Made by a program: the position numbers and the translations under genes
Shown: in pieces, positions 20,101 through 31,200 of the stretch
Layout: each line of letters starts with the position of its first letter
Position numbering within the stretch: position 1 is the first letter of the stretch
DNA from: Galaxea fascicularis
Lineage: Eukaryota > Cnidaria > Anthozoa > Scleractinia > Euphylliidae
Reading direction: 5' to 3'
Length of the DNA stretch: 64,000 nt
Assembly: GCA_948470475.1 (NCBI GenBank)
Contig: OX419339.1
Location: forward strand, 10,167,363 to 10,231,362
Notes under the pieces: generated by a model
Seen by the model: the letters and a program-made list of their open reading frames with translations, nothing else
Databases searched by the model: none
What the model was told of the DNA's origin: nothing

Positions 20101-23100
20101 TATTTATCGAAGGCAGGGTAAGAGTGGTGCAGTTTGAGAATGTTATGGTGACCCATTTCTTGGAGAATCTGAACGAATAATGAAATCAAAGCATTATATT
20201 CTTAGTATGCTCTAACCTCGACTTTGAATCAAGTAAACATCATGTGTAACCGTTCAAAACAGCTAAAACAAAGAGGTTATCACAATTCAACCAATTACAT
20301 GGCTAGGTGTTTATTATTGGTACCGCGTGGATTCACTCTACTGGAATTAACAGATTAAGGTTGGGGGTAAACATAGCTTCCTACGCAGATATTCTTTTGG
20401 CTCGTCACGTAAGGAGGGTTGAGTAATATTTCGAAGACACTCCACTGAAGGGCTGTTTTTTGCCGGATTCCAACCCCCATGCACTAATAAAAGAAAGCCC
20501 TCAAAGCAAACCAGACAGCGCAAGATCAGTACTGATAAAAATGTACCGACACAAAGAGTGCAAAACACTCCCGTCAACACATTGAACAACTCCATGACAG
20601 ACAAGACAGTTCAGTTTTACTGGCGTTCTTTTTTCAGCAAAAGCAAAGACGAGAGACAGTAAAAGTCACACGATCAAAAGCATGAGGCTTTAAAGAGTCG
20701 GAGTCTGCAATACCGGCGTTTAAACAATTTTTTTGAAACTTTTGAAAACGAGTTTTAACAACAATGTTTTGCTATCATCATGAGAAAAATCAATAATATA
20801 TGTTCGCTTAAACTGGTCAACGAGAAGTGTAACCGGTACAATGTCACAACATTTAACAAACAAAACTTTGTTTGACCGTTAGTCAGTTACAAAGGGTAGA
20901 AATGTATTAAGTCAGCTTGCAAAAGACACAACAATATTTTTATTTTCTCCTTTAATTTAATTCGGCTATTGGCGAGGCCCTGTCGGGGGGGGGGGGGGGT
21001 TTAGTCATCCCTTATCCCTAGAATTCCGGGGGCAGTTATCCCTTATCCCTAAAATTACCGAGACTGTTATCCCCAAAACTACTTATCTTTGGAATTTGAC
21101 ATCTGACACATCTTGCTTGAATTTGGACTGATAAATGACCCGTTACTGTTTGTTACCGGTCGCCGGTAATGCAGATCCTTGGCAAAGACCAAAAGTGTGA
21201 CAATTGAGACTGATCAAAGCTATTTTTTGTCATCCCTAAAATTATCTTAGCGGAGCTCCGCGCGCGCCGAAGGCGCGCGCGCGCGGAGCACCATTGGTAA
21301 GAAAATATGGTAACCCATCCATCCGAGAAATTTTGGTTATGACGTCATCGTACGACCGACCGTCCGACCGACCGTACGTACGTCCACCCCATCATGTAAG
21401 CCAAAGTCAAATGTGATACTCCAGTTAACCCTTTCGTGTGCAAGCTCGCATGTAGGCGCCCTTCCATATGGACTGTTTTTGGAAAGATCATTTGGCCATA
21501 CACGCAGTTCTCAACCCGCGTTTTTGTGGCGGGAAATTGCATGGCCAAATTTTGAAGACAGTTTTAAAACAAAGTCAGTTTTGTTTGGTCTATTCGCTGG
21601 CGGAATATTAGTGACAAACAATGGGAGAAAGAACAAGAAAGGGCACAAGTAAACAGTCAGAGTATCAGTGACGAACAGCGAGAGAAAAAGCACGAGCAAA
21701 CCGGCTGAATTGTATTGTCGAGCAACGAGAGAGAGAACAAGAAAGGGCTCGAGTAAACAGGCTGAATCGTACTGACGAGCAACGGGAGAAAAAACAACAA
21801 AAAGTTCGAGAAAAGAGACGAAATTATAGTGAGGAACAGCGAAAAAGAGAGCGTCTCTTGTCAAGCTGTAAAAACATTACCAAGTGTCAGGAAGTTTCAG
21901 CTTTTCCTCGTGTTTGCCTGCAGAAGCTTGCATGAAGAGAAAAGATCGTGTGGTCTGGCAGGGTTTCAGTAATTATACACTGTCTTCGGACCTTGCTGTG
22001 TATTAAACTGGACGGTTTTGCCGCTAAAATCCTTAATTGAACAAGCTTCCTTGATAGGCATGAGACGTAATAAGACTTACTTTTGTGTGAAATGACCCAT
22101 ATGGCTTCTGCTTAAGCTCTGCGTTCGGAGTGATTGTTGACTGACTTAAACTGTGCTCAGGTTAGTACTCCTGTTTTGTCTTTTATATGGACATTTATGC
22201 CAAGAAAATTGAATAGCGATTTGTTTCGGTTTGTTACTTGTCTTATTTTTTCCGATTTGTACGAGAAACGTCGAATAGACATTCGCATCGGTTTCTTTTT
22301 TCTTACGTTTTGTTGTTTTCACGCTTCCATCTCAAATTGGTTTGGACTCTTGTTTTTTCCAAATGTTTTCTACCCAATATTTCATCTTGGATCCTAAAAC
22401 GTTTCGTTTTTTCCTGCTGTCGCTCATTTTAGGGCACAAAATTTGTTGAAGAAAAGCCAAGCGAAGTCCGGACGGTTTATAACCTCGGCCCCGCTTGGTA
22501 AGTTTGACATTTGGAAAACTCTCGCCGAAAGAATAACAACTCCATGCCAAAAGTAAACGCGATTTTTAACAGTTGCAGCATTGGAAATGCCAGCAATATG
22601 TTGTCCCTCGCCGCAATTCTTAGCAAAGCAATGATTTTGTGTGATATGACGGCTATTATGTAAGCTCTGCGTTCGGAGTGATTATTGACTGACCTAAACT
22701 GTCCGCATCCGCAGGTTTAGTATTCCTGTTTTGTCTTTTATACGGACGCTTAGGTCAAGAACACTCGGACTAGCGATTTACCTAGGTTACTCTCGAGTTA
22801 TGTTTGTTACTTGTCTTATTTTTCCAAGAAACACCAAAACGCCGAAGAAACATTCGTATCGTCTTTTGTTTTCTTACGTTTTGTTGTTTTCACGCTTTTA
22901 TCTCAAATTGGTTTGAACTAAAAAATGCTTGTGTTTTTTCCAAATGTTTTCTAACGAATATTTCATTAGTGGATCCTAAAAGTCTTCGTTTTCCCTGCTG
23001 TCGCTCATTTTTGGGCACAAAATTGGTTGAAGAAAAGCCAAACGAAGTTCGGACGGTTTAAATCCTCGGCTCCGCTTTGTTAGGAACAAGAGCCGGATTG

Positions 23101-25637
23101 ACATTTGGAAAACTCTCGCAAAGAGCGACAACTCCTTGCCAAAAGTAAACACGATTTTTGACAGCTTTAGCAGTCGAAATGCCAGCAATATGTTGTCCCT
23201 CACAGCAATTCTCGTTGTTAGTTAAAAAATCATAGACTTAATGGGCTAATTGCATTAAAAACTTCGTCTTTAATTCAATGTTTATTGACAAATGTTTTTC
23301 TGAAACCGATTTTCTTGTCTGTTGTCATCGCCAATCAGATGTTATCATTAACAATGATGTAAAAAATAATACCGCGCACGACTCGTAGTCAACGTTTGTC
23401 GTTTGCAATATTTGTAGTTGATCGAAGTCAAGAATAAAACCATTCTCAGCCATTTGTAGTTGATCACCTGAGTTGATTTATGGCTTATCGTGCCGCAGCC
23501 ACTTTTCAGAACGAAAAGTTAAGTTAAAGTCATTTTCGCTTAATGTTTTTCGGTGCTATTGTACAAAGGACACAGACGGCACTTTTCTATCGTCTTTACT
23601 CTTATAGCTCACAAAAATGACGCCATAAAATAGTCAAAACAAGGCGAACAAAGTACTTTTCTTCTTTTTTGGGTGGTGGTGCGAAGAGTACCCACTTTGG
23701 GGTTTTACCATTTTGTTTTGTTGAGGAATATTTCGGTTTGTTGAGGTTAAAATGTCAACGATACATGTTAGAAAATTTATGACTTAGCCAAAGCGCATAA
23801 CCGGTTGTGATGTTGGATTTAAAAGTGAGACACTGGGAATGTTAATCTATAGTTTAGAGATTTACACCATTTGTATTGAAATGTAATCGGATGTAATTAA
23901 ACTGTGATGAAGTAAAATCGTTTATGCTCTGGTTATGTAGTCCCTCGATCCAACGTGGCAAAGCCGATGATAAATCGAAAATGTACGTTAGCACATGTTT
24001 GAATGGTGGCTGTGGCTCTGCAGCAAAACAGTAAAAACTATAATCACAATGCAGAAGTCCTTACTAGAGTCCTGGCTCGAGTCCTGGCATTGATTTTATT
24101 TTACCGGTAAATGCCATACAATAAAAAAAGAACTGTGGAGCTCCGCTTTTAGGTTTGCCTAAATATATATATTAGTTATCCCTTATCCCTATAATTATTT
24201 AGTCAGTTATCCCTTATCCCCAAAACCCCTAAACGAGGGCCTCATTGGCAGAAGCTAGGCTTACCAATAGCGATTTATGGAGTTAAACTTGGTTGCACTG
24301 ACCCAGCTCACTTACTAATGAACTGATTCAAGGACGGTGAATTACTGATAATCCAGCTAAATCTTTCATTAAGCCTGTTTATAGTCTCTTTTTCCATGCA
24401 AAAATAATACGCATAAAAGCGTTTACTATCATAGGTTTAAAAATGCAATCAGATTTGTAGTTATTTACGTTAAATGCTAAAGAAAAAACTTGCCTAGCAA
24501 CAGAGACTAATAAACAATCAAATGCACATCACGTTCATGACGTTTCGTAATGAAGATGAGGCGTGATGAAGTGACCAATTAAGAATTTATAGTGTCCAAA
24601 TAATCAACACGCGACTGTGTCTCAACGAGTTACGCCAATATGTGAACATCAACGGTTAGTTTGCAGCTCGCTTTCCCAACTCGTTTGTCTCCCCTGAGAA
24701 AGAATTATTGTCACCCTATGTATGCAGTCAAATTCAGAAGGCCTTTCTTTCTCGAACAACGTGAATGCAGAAAGTCACGTTCATTAACGCGCGAAGGCGT
24801 GGATTTTATGAAATGATTTCCTTTTCCATTCCGTTTTCTCTTTTCTGTTTGCTGTCGTGCATATATTAACTAGCTGTCATTGTTCTGTGGTATTGATCTC
24901 TGTCAAAAAAACTGTCCAGGTTTACGCACTGGCAGTTCTTTTGTGTAAGCTTTATTATGACTTTATAGTCATCACTTCTTAACACGATGAAACAATTCTA
25001 AGGTTGACTGTTGATTTTTTTTTAATTGTGTCGTTTGGTTAGCAATATCGACCATTACTACTTATTGTTAAAGCAATAAACTTAAGCATCTTAAAGATCT
25101 AAGTACTGCTTCAGGAAAAAAAATACGAGTTGCTTGATTAAGTAACTGTGTTAACAGTTATGTTTCTGCTTGGTATAAACTGGACTGCTTTCTTCGCTTT
25201 TCACAGTCCGGCAACAAAGTTCGCGTTTGAACTTTAAATTCCCGTTGACTTTGGCAAAACCATTCAATTGTGTGCTGGGAATATCTGAGAAATTTAAATG
25301 CAGCACGACTGAGGGCAGAGTAATAAATAGAAAAATGAGTGAATTAAGGTCCAGTCTGACTGTTAGTGTAATCTGTTGAAGGCCCGAAGCCAAGCCGGCT
25401 TAGGAAATTTTCTTTGCACTGTGAGAAAGCAACAAAATTGTACCAGTTAACAAATTAAAGGCTAATTCGGCTCACCTCTATCTCCTGTTTAATCTTTTCT
25501 TTCTGCTCGTTTGTATTGTAAGACATTTCTTTCACCGCAAACGCTAGTCTAGTCCGTTTATCGACGCATCTTTTGACTTCGCTGAAAGACCCCTGGCCCA
25601 AAATTTCTCTGACGTCGTACTGGCAAACAAATTCCAT
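17190..25637 (-). CDS. CaMKII/CASK-like pseudokinase, tandem copy of the kinase at 28279-34173
   Basis: Six exons on the minus strand: 25637-25476, 20168-19953, 19337-19232, 18875-18745, 18062-17931, 17408-17190, all phase-consistent, giving about 321 residues. Exons 1, 2, 4 and 5 are exactly as long as those of the neighbouring kinase (162, 216, 131, 132 nt). The Gly-rich loop LGQGSFSEV, the Lys of FAVKEM, the alpha-C Glu region and the APE box (YLAPEI) remain. The catalytic loop reads HRNIRPEKLIL instead of [11 protein letters not shown]: the catalytic Asp is Asn and the metal-binding Asn is Lys. The Mg-binding DFG is GFG (KLSGFGLARKL), as in CASK. The end keeps the CaMKII-like regulatory stretch (HRKGTLDHLNAFNAKRKLRG) and stops after MNGPTK. 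Open frames and intact splice sites argue for a functional non-catalytic or ATP-binding-only role; this is inferred. Intron 1 is 5.3 kb and carries a large repeat element. Confidence 0.88.
18398..18630 (-). repeat. MITE-like foldback, copy 1
   Basis: 233 bp with terminal inverted repeats GGGGCCCGTTTCTCGAAA / TTTCGAGAAACGGGCCCC. Lies in intron 4 of the pseudokinase. Related copies at 26701-26934 and 37963-38165 are in the opposite orientation. Confidence 0.85.
21255..21289. repeat. GC-rich hairpin
   Basis: GCTCCGCGCGCGCC, a GAA-type loop, then GGCGCGCGCG...GGAGC: alternating GC, able to form a very stable stem or Z-DNA, inside the candidate element. Confidence 0.75.
22081..22620. repeat. Tandem repeat unit, copy 1
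   Basis: About 540 bp from TTTTGTGTGA to GCCGCAATTCT. The next 580 bp (22635-23212) repeat it with scattered substitutions and indels, e.g. shared CTCTGCGTTCGGAGTGATT, CTTACGTTTTGTTGTTTTCA, GCCAGCAATATGTTGTCCCT. Confidence 0.85.
22635..23212. repeat. Tandem repeat unit, copy 2
   Basis: Second diverged copy of the 22081-22620 unit in direct orientation, inside the candidate 3.3-kb element. Confidence 0.85.
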
Positions 25638-26525
25638 AACGCACAAGTTTTAGTCCGCTCCAATTATTCCAAAATTGTTCAGAGAGTTCTCTGTGTCAAA
25701 ATGGACTGGGCCGGCGAGTAACTTGAAGTTCATGGAACAACAGTTTTAAAGCCGGAGAATCAACATATGGAGTAAATCCGACTGAATGAAGACAGACTTA
25801 TCCGCAAGGGCTGAAATTGTAAAACCAAGTTGCTACCGAAGGTACGTACTCCTCCACTTTAGTTACTGGGTTGACTCAATTGAGCGATGTTGAAGTTTTC
25901 CGAAAATCGTTCAAACTTGCTAAACTTACTGCATCACATCAGAACAGCTTAAGTGAATAATCAGATGTCAAACCACACATTTAAATTAAAGTAGTGTTTG
26001 ATTTACTTCACTGACCAGTCACAAAGACAGAGTAAATAAACAAATGAGGCACACTCAAGTATTGCTCTTGTCGGACTAACGTCATGGTAGCATTTTTTTG
26101 TGAATAGCACTGAGGCGAGTTATCAATTTTTCGAACAAACTAGTACTGAAGTGGCAAGACGAAGGCATCCAGCGTTTCGATTCATTTTAAAGAGTGATTC
26201 CAATTGAATGTAATTAATTTTATCATATCACGCATGTGCTAATTTCAGTGTAGCGTGAGCTCATGTAGGCAAATGGGGACGGGGTCGGATGTAGGAGAGA
26301 TGCTTGATGAGATCCTATCACCCCCTCCCTCCCCCGTGATCCCAAGCACTTTGTTTCCTTTAACAGGAGAAGCCCTACCTTCACCAGAGGCTAATCTCTC
26401 CACCCTATATAACTTATATAGGTGTGGGATTTGGTTTTATGTCATGCTCAGAAACTGGATTTTTTCTGGGTAGTGGGGAGCCTTTCTCAAAACTCTATGG
26501 GAACCAACGTTGTAGGCAAACTAGC

Positions 26526-26528
<3 letters not shown>

Positions 26529-26608
<80 letters not shown>
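26529..26608. repeat. (AT)40 microsatellite
   Basis: Uninterrupted AT dinucleotide run of about 80 bp. Confidence 0.98.
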
Positions 26609-26610
<2 letters not shown>

Positions 26611-26700
26611 TTATTGCTTTCTTGCTTTAAAGTTTCTTAAAAATCAATTTGAAGTCGAACTTCTGGTAATGAATCCACTAGTGCACCTAAAAGCGCGCCT

Positions 26701-26934
26701 GGGGTGCGTTTCTCGAAACGGCCCCAAAACTTGTCGGGTCTGTTTCGGGTGCAACAATTTTCTACGTATCTTAAATACGAAGACGTTTCCAGGCATGACA
26801 TTTTTGCAACAAATTTGCCCTTTACTGTCTTGAAATCATTTTAAAAGACCAGCATGTTGGAATAAGAGGATCGCAGTTTTAGATCTGACTTTTCGGGCCT
26901 GAAACGTTTTCCGGGACTTTCGAGAAACGGGCAT
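26701..26934 (+). repeat. MITE-like foldback, copy 2
   Basis: Begins GGGGTGCGTTTCTCGAAA and ends TTTCGAGAAACGGGC. The interior shares GGGTCTGTTTCGGGTGC and the CAGGCATGACATTTT motif with the 37963-38165 copy. Confidence 0.85.
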
Positions 26935-27297
26935 CTGGCTCGAAATAACTTAGGGTCTTAAAACTGAGCGAGAAGAGGGAGAGGGGCTGGGGTAGAGCTA
27001 TGTGGACTGTTGACAGTAGAAGTATTGAGCTCTTTGTCAATTAAATTTCAGGCCGCTGACGGTTGGCGTTTGATTTATTACGATATTATACCCGTCGAGA
27101 ATTAAATGTAGTAGTTTTGTATACATTTTTACGCTTCAGTTTTCACTATTTATTTTCTAAACATTAAAGTCAAAATAAACAATGTTTGATTTTTCGACAT
27201 ATCGTACCGTTTTAGCGGTCGTTTTCGTTAACTTTTAGCCAAGCGGTAGAAGTGTGGTCTAGGCGGGAGTTGCATGACGGTATGGACCGACAAAGAG

Positions 27298-27299
27298 AA

Positions 27300-27350
<51 letters not shown>
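27298..27350. repeat. (AAT)n microsatellite
   Basis: About 16 uninterrupted AAT units. Confidence 0.97.
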
Positions 27351-27351
<1 letters not shown>

Positions 27352-28278
27352 CGAACAACAGAAGCACAAGGGAGGGGTGGGGAAAGAACGAGAGGTTTAT
27401 TGGTTCGTTCTCCATTTCGTTCTATTTCGTTCCTTCCCCGCCCTTTATTATTTTTTTTTTCTTTTCGCCCAATGCATTCACGCGAGTTTTGGGCTCGGAA
27501 TCGTGTGTTCTGTGAGTACTTGTCGACCAACTCAGTTGCATGTTTTTTTCCTGGACCACCGTAAGATGTACCTAGATTTGCCGTGTTAGGCCATTTGACA
27601 TTAAATTTACCTCATTAAGACCATCCAATAGAGCAAGTTTTGCCACACTGAGTCTTATAGGGACGTTAAATGCCTTGTTTTCCGTACTTTTTAGCACTTT
27701 TTCCTTACAAATCTCGCCGAGATTACATTCAATCGAAACGTGGTTTCATTAGGTTGGGGTCCTTGATAGAGTAAATTTTTGGATGATTTGTGGAATATTG
27801 GCAGGAAAAAGAGTTGTTTGGAGGAATGGTCAAAATTATGAAAAAGAATGGAAAATATGGGATTTGCAGGTGGTTGAAAATTTGGACTTGAACCGGAAAC
27901 AAGCAAGAAACGAAACACACATGTCAATCCCTCCCCTCCCACCTTGGACGTCCTTGTCACCGGTTTGGAATCTTGTTGCACTCCTTTGTCTTTTACGTCG
28001 TTGTCTGAGTTGTGATTGGTTGATTGCCGTTATCGTCTGATAAAATGCGATTACCGTAAAGCGTGTTCCACATCAGCACCTTGAATCTTTACTGAAGTGT
28101 CAGGCTGACGAACAGTTTTATTTCCTAGCTCCTTTTTATATGGACAAGGACATCTCTAGATCCAGGCGAAACGTTTCTGTAAGCAAGAGTAATCGTATAC
28201 ATAAAGTAATTGCTCTAGTACCCTGCGAGAAGTGTATTGCTCTAGTTTTACGAGAAAATATGCATTATATTAAAGGAG

Positions 28279-31200
28279 CTAATCTTCGTCGTTGGCTTTT
28301 CTGCCTCTTCCCCTTCCTTCTCCTGCCTTGACTTTGACATACACTGAACTACGAAACTGCCGTGATCTTCTCGGTCTGATGTCCGTGAGGTGATATTCTT
28401 TCGGCCCGGATTTGGCTAAGTCGTTATCGCGTCCATTGACTTCTTCGTCGATTTTCGGAAGTCTCTGTTCCTCTTCCTTGTCTTTATTCGACAAAATCTC
28501 CCGTACCTCTTGTTCTAGCTGCTGGTCAGGTGTGTAAGAATCTTTTCTGGACAAACGGACCACGTTTCTACTGGGGGTAAAAGTGAGCCTATAATAAAAT
28601 GTTAAAAGAGCATTTGATCACTGGATAATACACGCCCGTGGCCAAGCTCTTGATCATCTGTTAATCAGCCATACAACTTTCTACTTTTTTGCAGTCAAAC
28701 TGGGCTGTTCTCATATGCCTACCCTCCTATTATTGGTGGAACAACAGATCAGAGACGCAGAATATATTTTTGTAACTAAACATTACAGTCAATCAAAGAC
28801 ACTTTCCATCCTTTGTTTCACAAGTTACTGCTCAGTAGCCTAAGTGGCTAGCACTAGAAAGGGGAGGGGGAGAGGAGAAGTGGGCGCATGCGCGCACATG
28901 CACGGGGAGTGAAACGAGGAAGAGAAAGAAGGGACATTTTACGCGAGGCTCATTCGCCACTCCCTTCCCTTTCTACTCAGTGCATGATGCGCAGCTTAGG
29001 TCACCAATGTCTCTATGCAATTACCAAAGCAGACAACTAGTGAAAAATAGTCTTCAAGGGATGCTGTACCTATAGAAATATAAAGGTTTTGTTTTACATC
29101 CCAAATTAATTCGTGAATGGATGTTATACCTCTTGCGGGCGATAAGTCCCAAAACGACACCTTTCAGCTTTCTTCGAGCGTTGAATGCTGTGAGTCGCAC
29201 GAATGTCGTTCGCCTGTGAAGGGAGGGGACAAAATCGCCTTGTGCTATCCAGTCATGACGCAGGGCATCAGAAGCTGTTATTCTCTCATCGAGATTAACA
29301 GTAAGCTACAAAGATAGTAAAGAAAGCTATGATCACGGATCACACCCGGTTAGAATTAATGTCAGTAATAAACCTACAGTCAGGATTAGCGCTAATATTA
29401 ATAATATTACTATTACTAAATTCTCGGGGACCTAGATCCAACTAGCCTGACATTATTATCAAAGTCAAAAAGCGGAAAACATGTCTGCTGGTCGATGTGG
29501 CTATCCCCGTTGAACGAAATATACATATATCTGTGAAAATGTAGATAAAAAGGTTGTGGTTCTTCATCGTGGTAGTTACAGTAATAACAATATAGTGTAT
29601 CATCGTTTGCCTCACGATGCCGGTGCCACTACTGGGCCGGGTTGTTCAAAGCCCGATTAAGCTAACCCAGGGTTAGCGAGAATTTTGATTTCAGTTTTGT
29701 ATATTTTTGGTTAGGTAATTTGGTTATATTGTTTGCCCTGCAGTTTTGAGCTGTAGTAATCTCAAACTACACCAAAAAATAGTGGTGAAAAACGTTGTCA
29801 AATAAGAAAACGTAATGCTTCAGTTAACGTTTAACCCTGGGTTAACGTTAACCGGCTTTCGAACAACCCGGCCCTGATGTAGATCGCCACTTTCCGACTG
29901 CTTACTGCTGGTCTTCATCAGGCAATGAGGTCGACTGGTTGCGCTCCACAACTTGTATCACAGTGGTCGGCTGTGGTGCATTTCGATCCCACATTGCGCT
30001 TCTACTGAATCACCCAAACTCGTTCCCAGGGCTTTTCCCTTTGAAATCGGGAAAGGGAAAAGCCCTGGGAACGAGGTTGTGAATCACCTTCAAATAAACG
30101 TTTAGTAGCACAATGTATTACCATTTTCCTTATCAGATCCTTAGCGGATTCGGAGACCGTGTCCCAGTACGGAGAAGGAAATGTGTAGTTTCCCTGGAGA
30201 ATGCTCAAAAGTAGAAACTCGACTCTATCGTTCCAGAATGGAGGATAGCCAACCTAGCGAAAAATATTGAAAGAAAATTTAGAAAATTGAAACTCGCTTA
30301 CTAGTCATCATGACTATACGAAAATAGAGCTTGAACTTACTGCCCTTTTTGTTATGAATCATTCATGTGACTTCGTTCCTTTCACCACATTTTTAACAGT
30401 AATGTTAACCTCCTCAGGACTAAAAATACGTACAAGTAACAGATAAAGGATAACACCGCAGGCCCAAATGTCTACGGCGCAATTGACGGGTTTCTCTAGA
30501 ATTGTTTCTGGTGCCATGTACATTGGAGAACCACTACCATGACAAACAACCGCTTGGCCTCTCTCTGCAATGCGAAAAGAAAACAGTCATTTTAACTCAT
30601 TAAGCTCATCATCTTTCACTATCGTGTTTCTACCTACATGTATGTAAGTAGATCTTGAAAATCATACCTTCTATCGACTTTGCGATTCCAAAATCTGTGA
30701 GTTTAATTATTGGTGGACGGTCCCCGGAAGGTATCTCAGCCAAAAGTAGATTTTCTGGTTTTAAGTCCTGCAAGAGAAAGAAAAACACTGGAGGCAATGC
30801 AGGTAATACCATGCGTGGAGAAACGGAAGCAACGACTGGTATTGTTGCTTTCGTCATTCTTACATTTGTCAGAACTGGCCAGCCAGACCGGTCATTTTGA
30901 AAATGAAATAGGCTTCTTCGGAGAGTTTTTGCTAAAAAAACATTCCTGCTATGCATCATACTATGTAGAGATAAACTGATCTGTTTGGACAGTTCTCATT
31001 AATAGTGGAATTTTCTTTACAAATGGACCGGCATGGCCGACCAGTTCTGACTAATAGTGAGCGCCCTTAGTCTTCCCAAAACACTCTTGTCAATTAAAGC
31101 GACGACGTAATAGTCTCGCCACTTATCAGCTTGCTTACTTTCTATGAACAGTGCCTGATATTGCATTAATCCTCTCCAAGAAATAGAGCCAACTACAGAG

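Larger units (their letters stand above)
20974..24243. mobile_element. Candidate 3.3-kb DNA element with 6-bp target duplication
   Basis: The ends are GAGGCCCT at 20974 and its inverse AGGGCCTC-like GAGGGCCTC ending 24243, flanked on both sides by ATTGGC (20968-20973 and 24244-24249). Near both ends the motif GTTATCCCTTATCCC recurs in the same orientation (about 21009-21075 and 24176-24222). Internally it holds a G tract (20986-20999), a GC-rich hairpin (21255-21289), a degenerate repeat encoding DEQRE-type units (about 21600-21860), and two diverged tandem copies of about 550 bp. No transposase is visible, so it is probably non-autonomous or decayed. It sits in intron 1 of the pseudokinase. 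Confidence 0.7.
25638..28278. other. Intergenic region between the two kinase genes
   Basis: Holds the pseudokinase promoter side (25638 rightward), an (AT)n tract, an (AAT)n tract and a MITE-like foldback, each listed separately. I found no exon in it; long ORFs of Tyr-Ile or Asn/Ile repeats here are artefacts of the microsatellites. Confidence 0.5.

Noticed and set aside
21511..21864. 117-codon minus-strand ORF
   Set aside because: It is the complement of the degenerate EQRE repeat and shows no family feature.
22134..23061. Several Phe/Ser-rich ORFs
   Set aside because: They fall in the two copies of the non-coding tandem repeat and differ between the copies by frameshifts.
26422..26640. 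ORFs of Tyr-Ile repeats
   Set aside because: Pure translation of the (AT)40 microsatellite.
27212..27564. ORFs rich in poly-Asn or poly-Ile on both strands
   Set aside because: Translation of the (AAT)n microsatellite; no other features.
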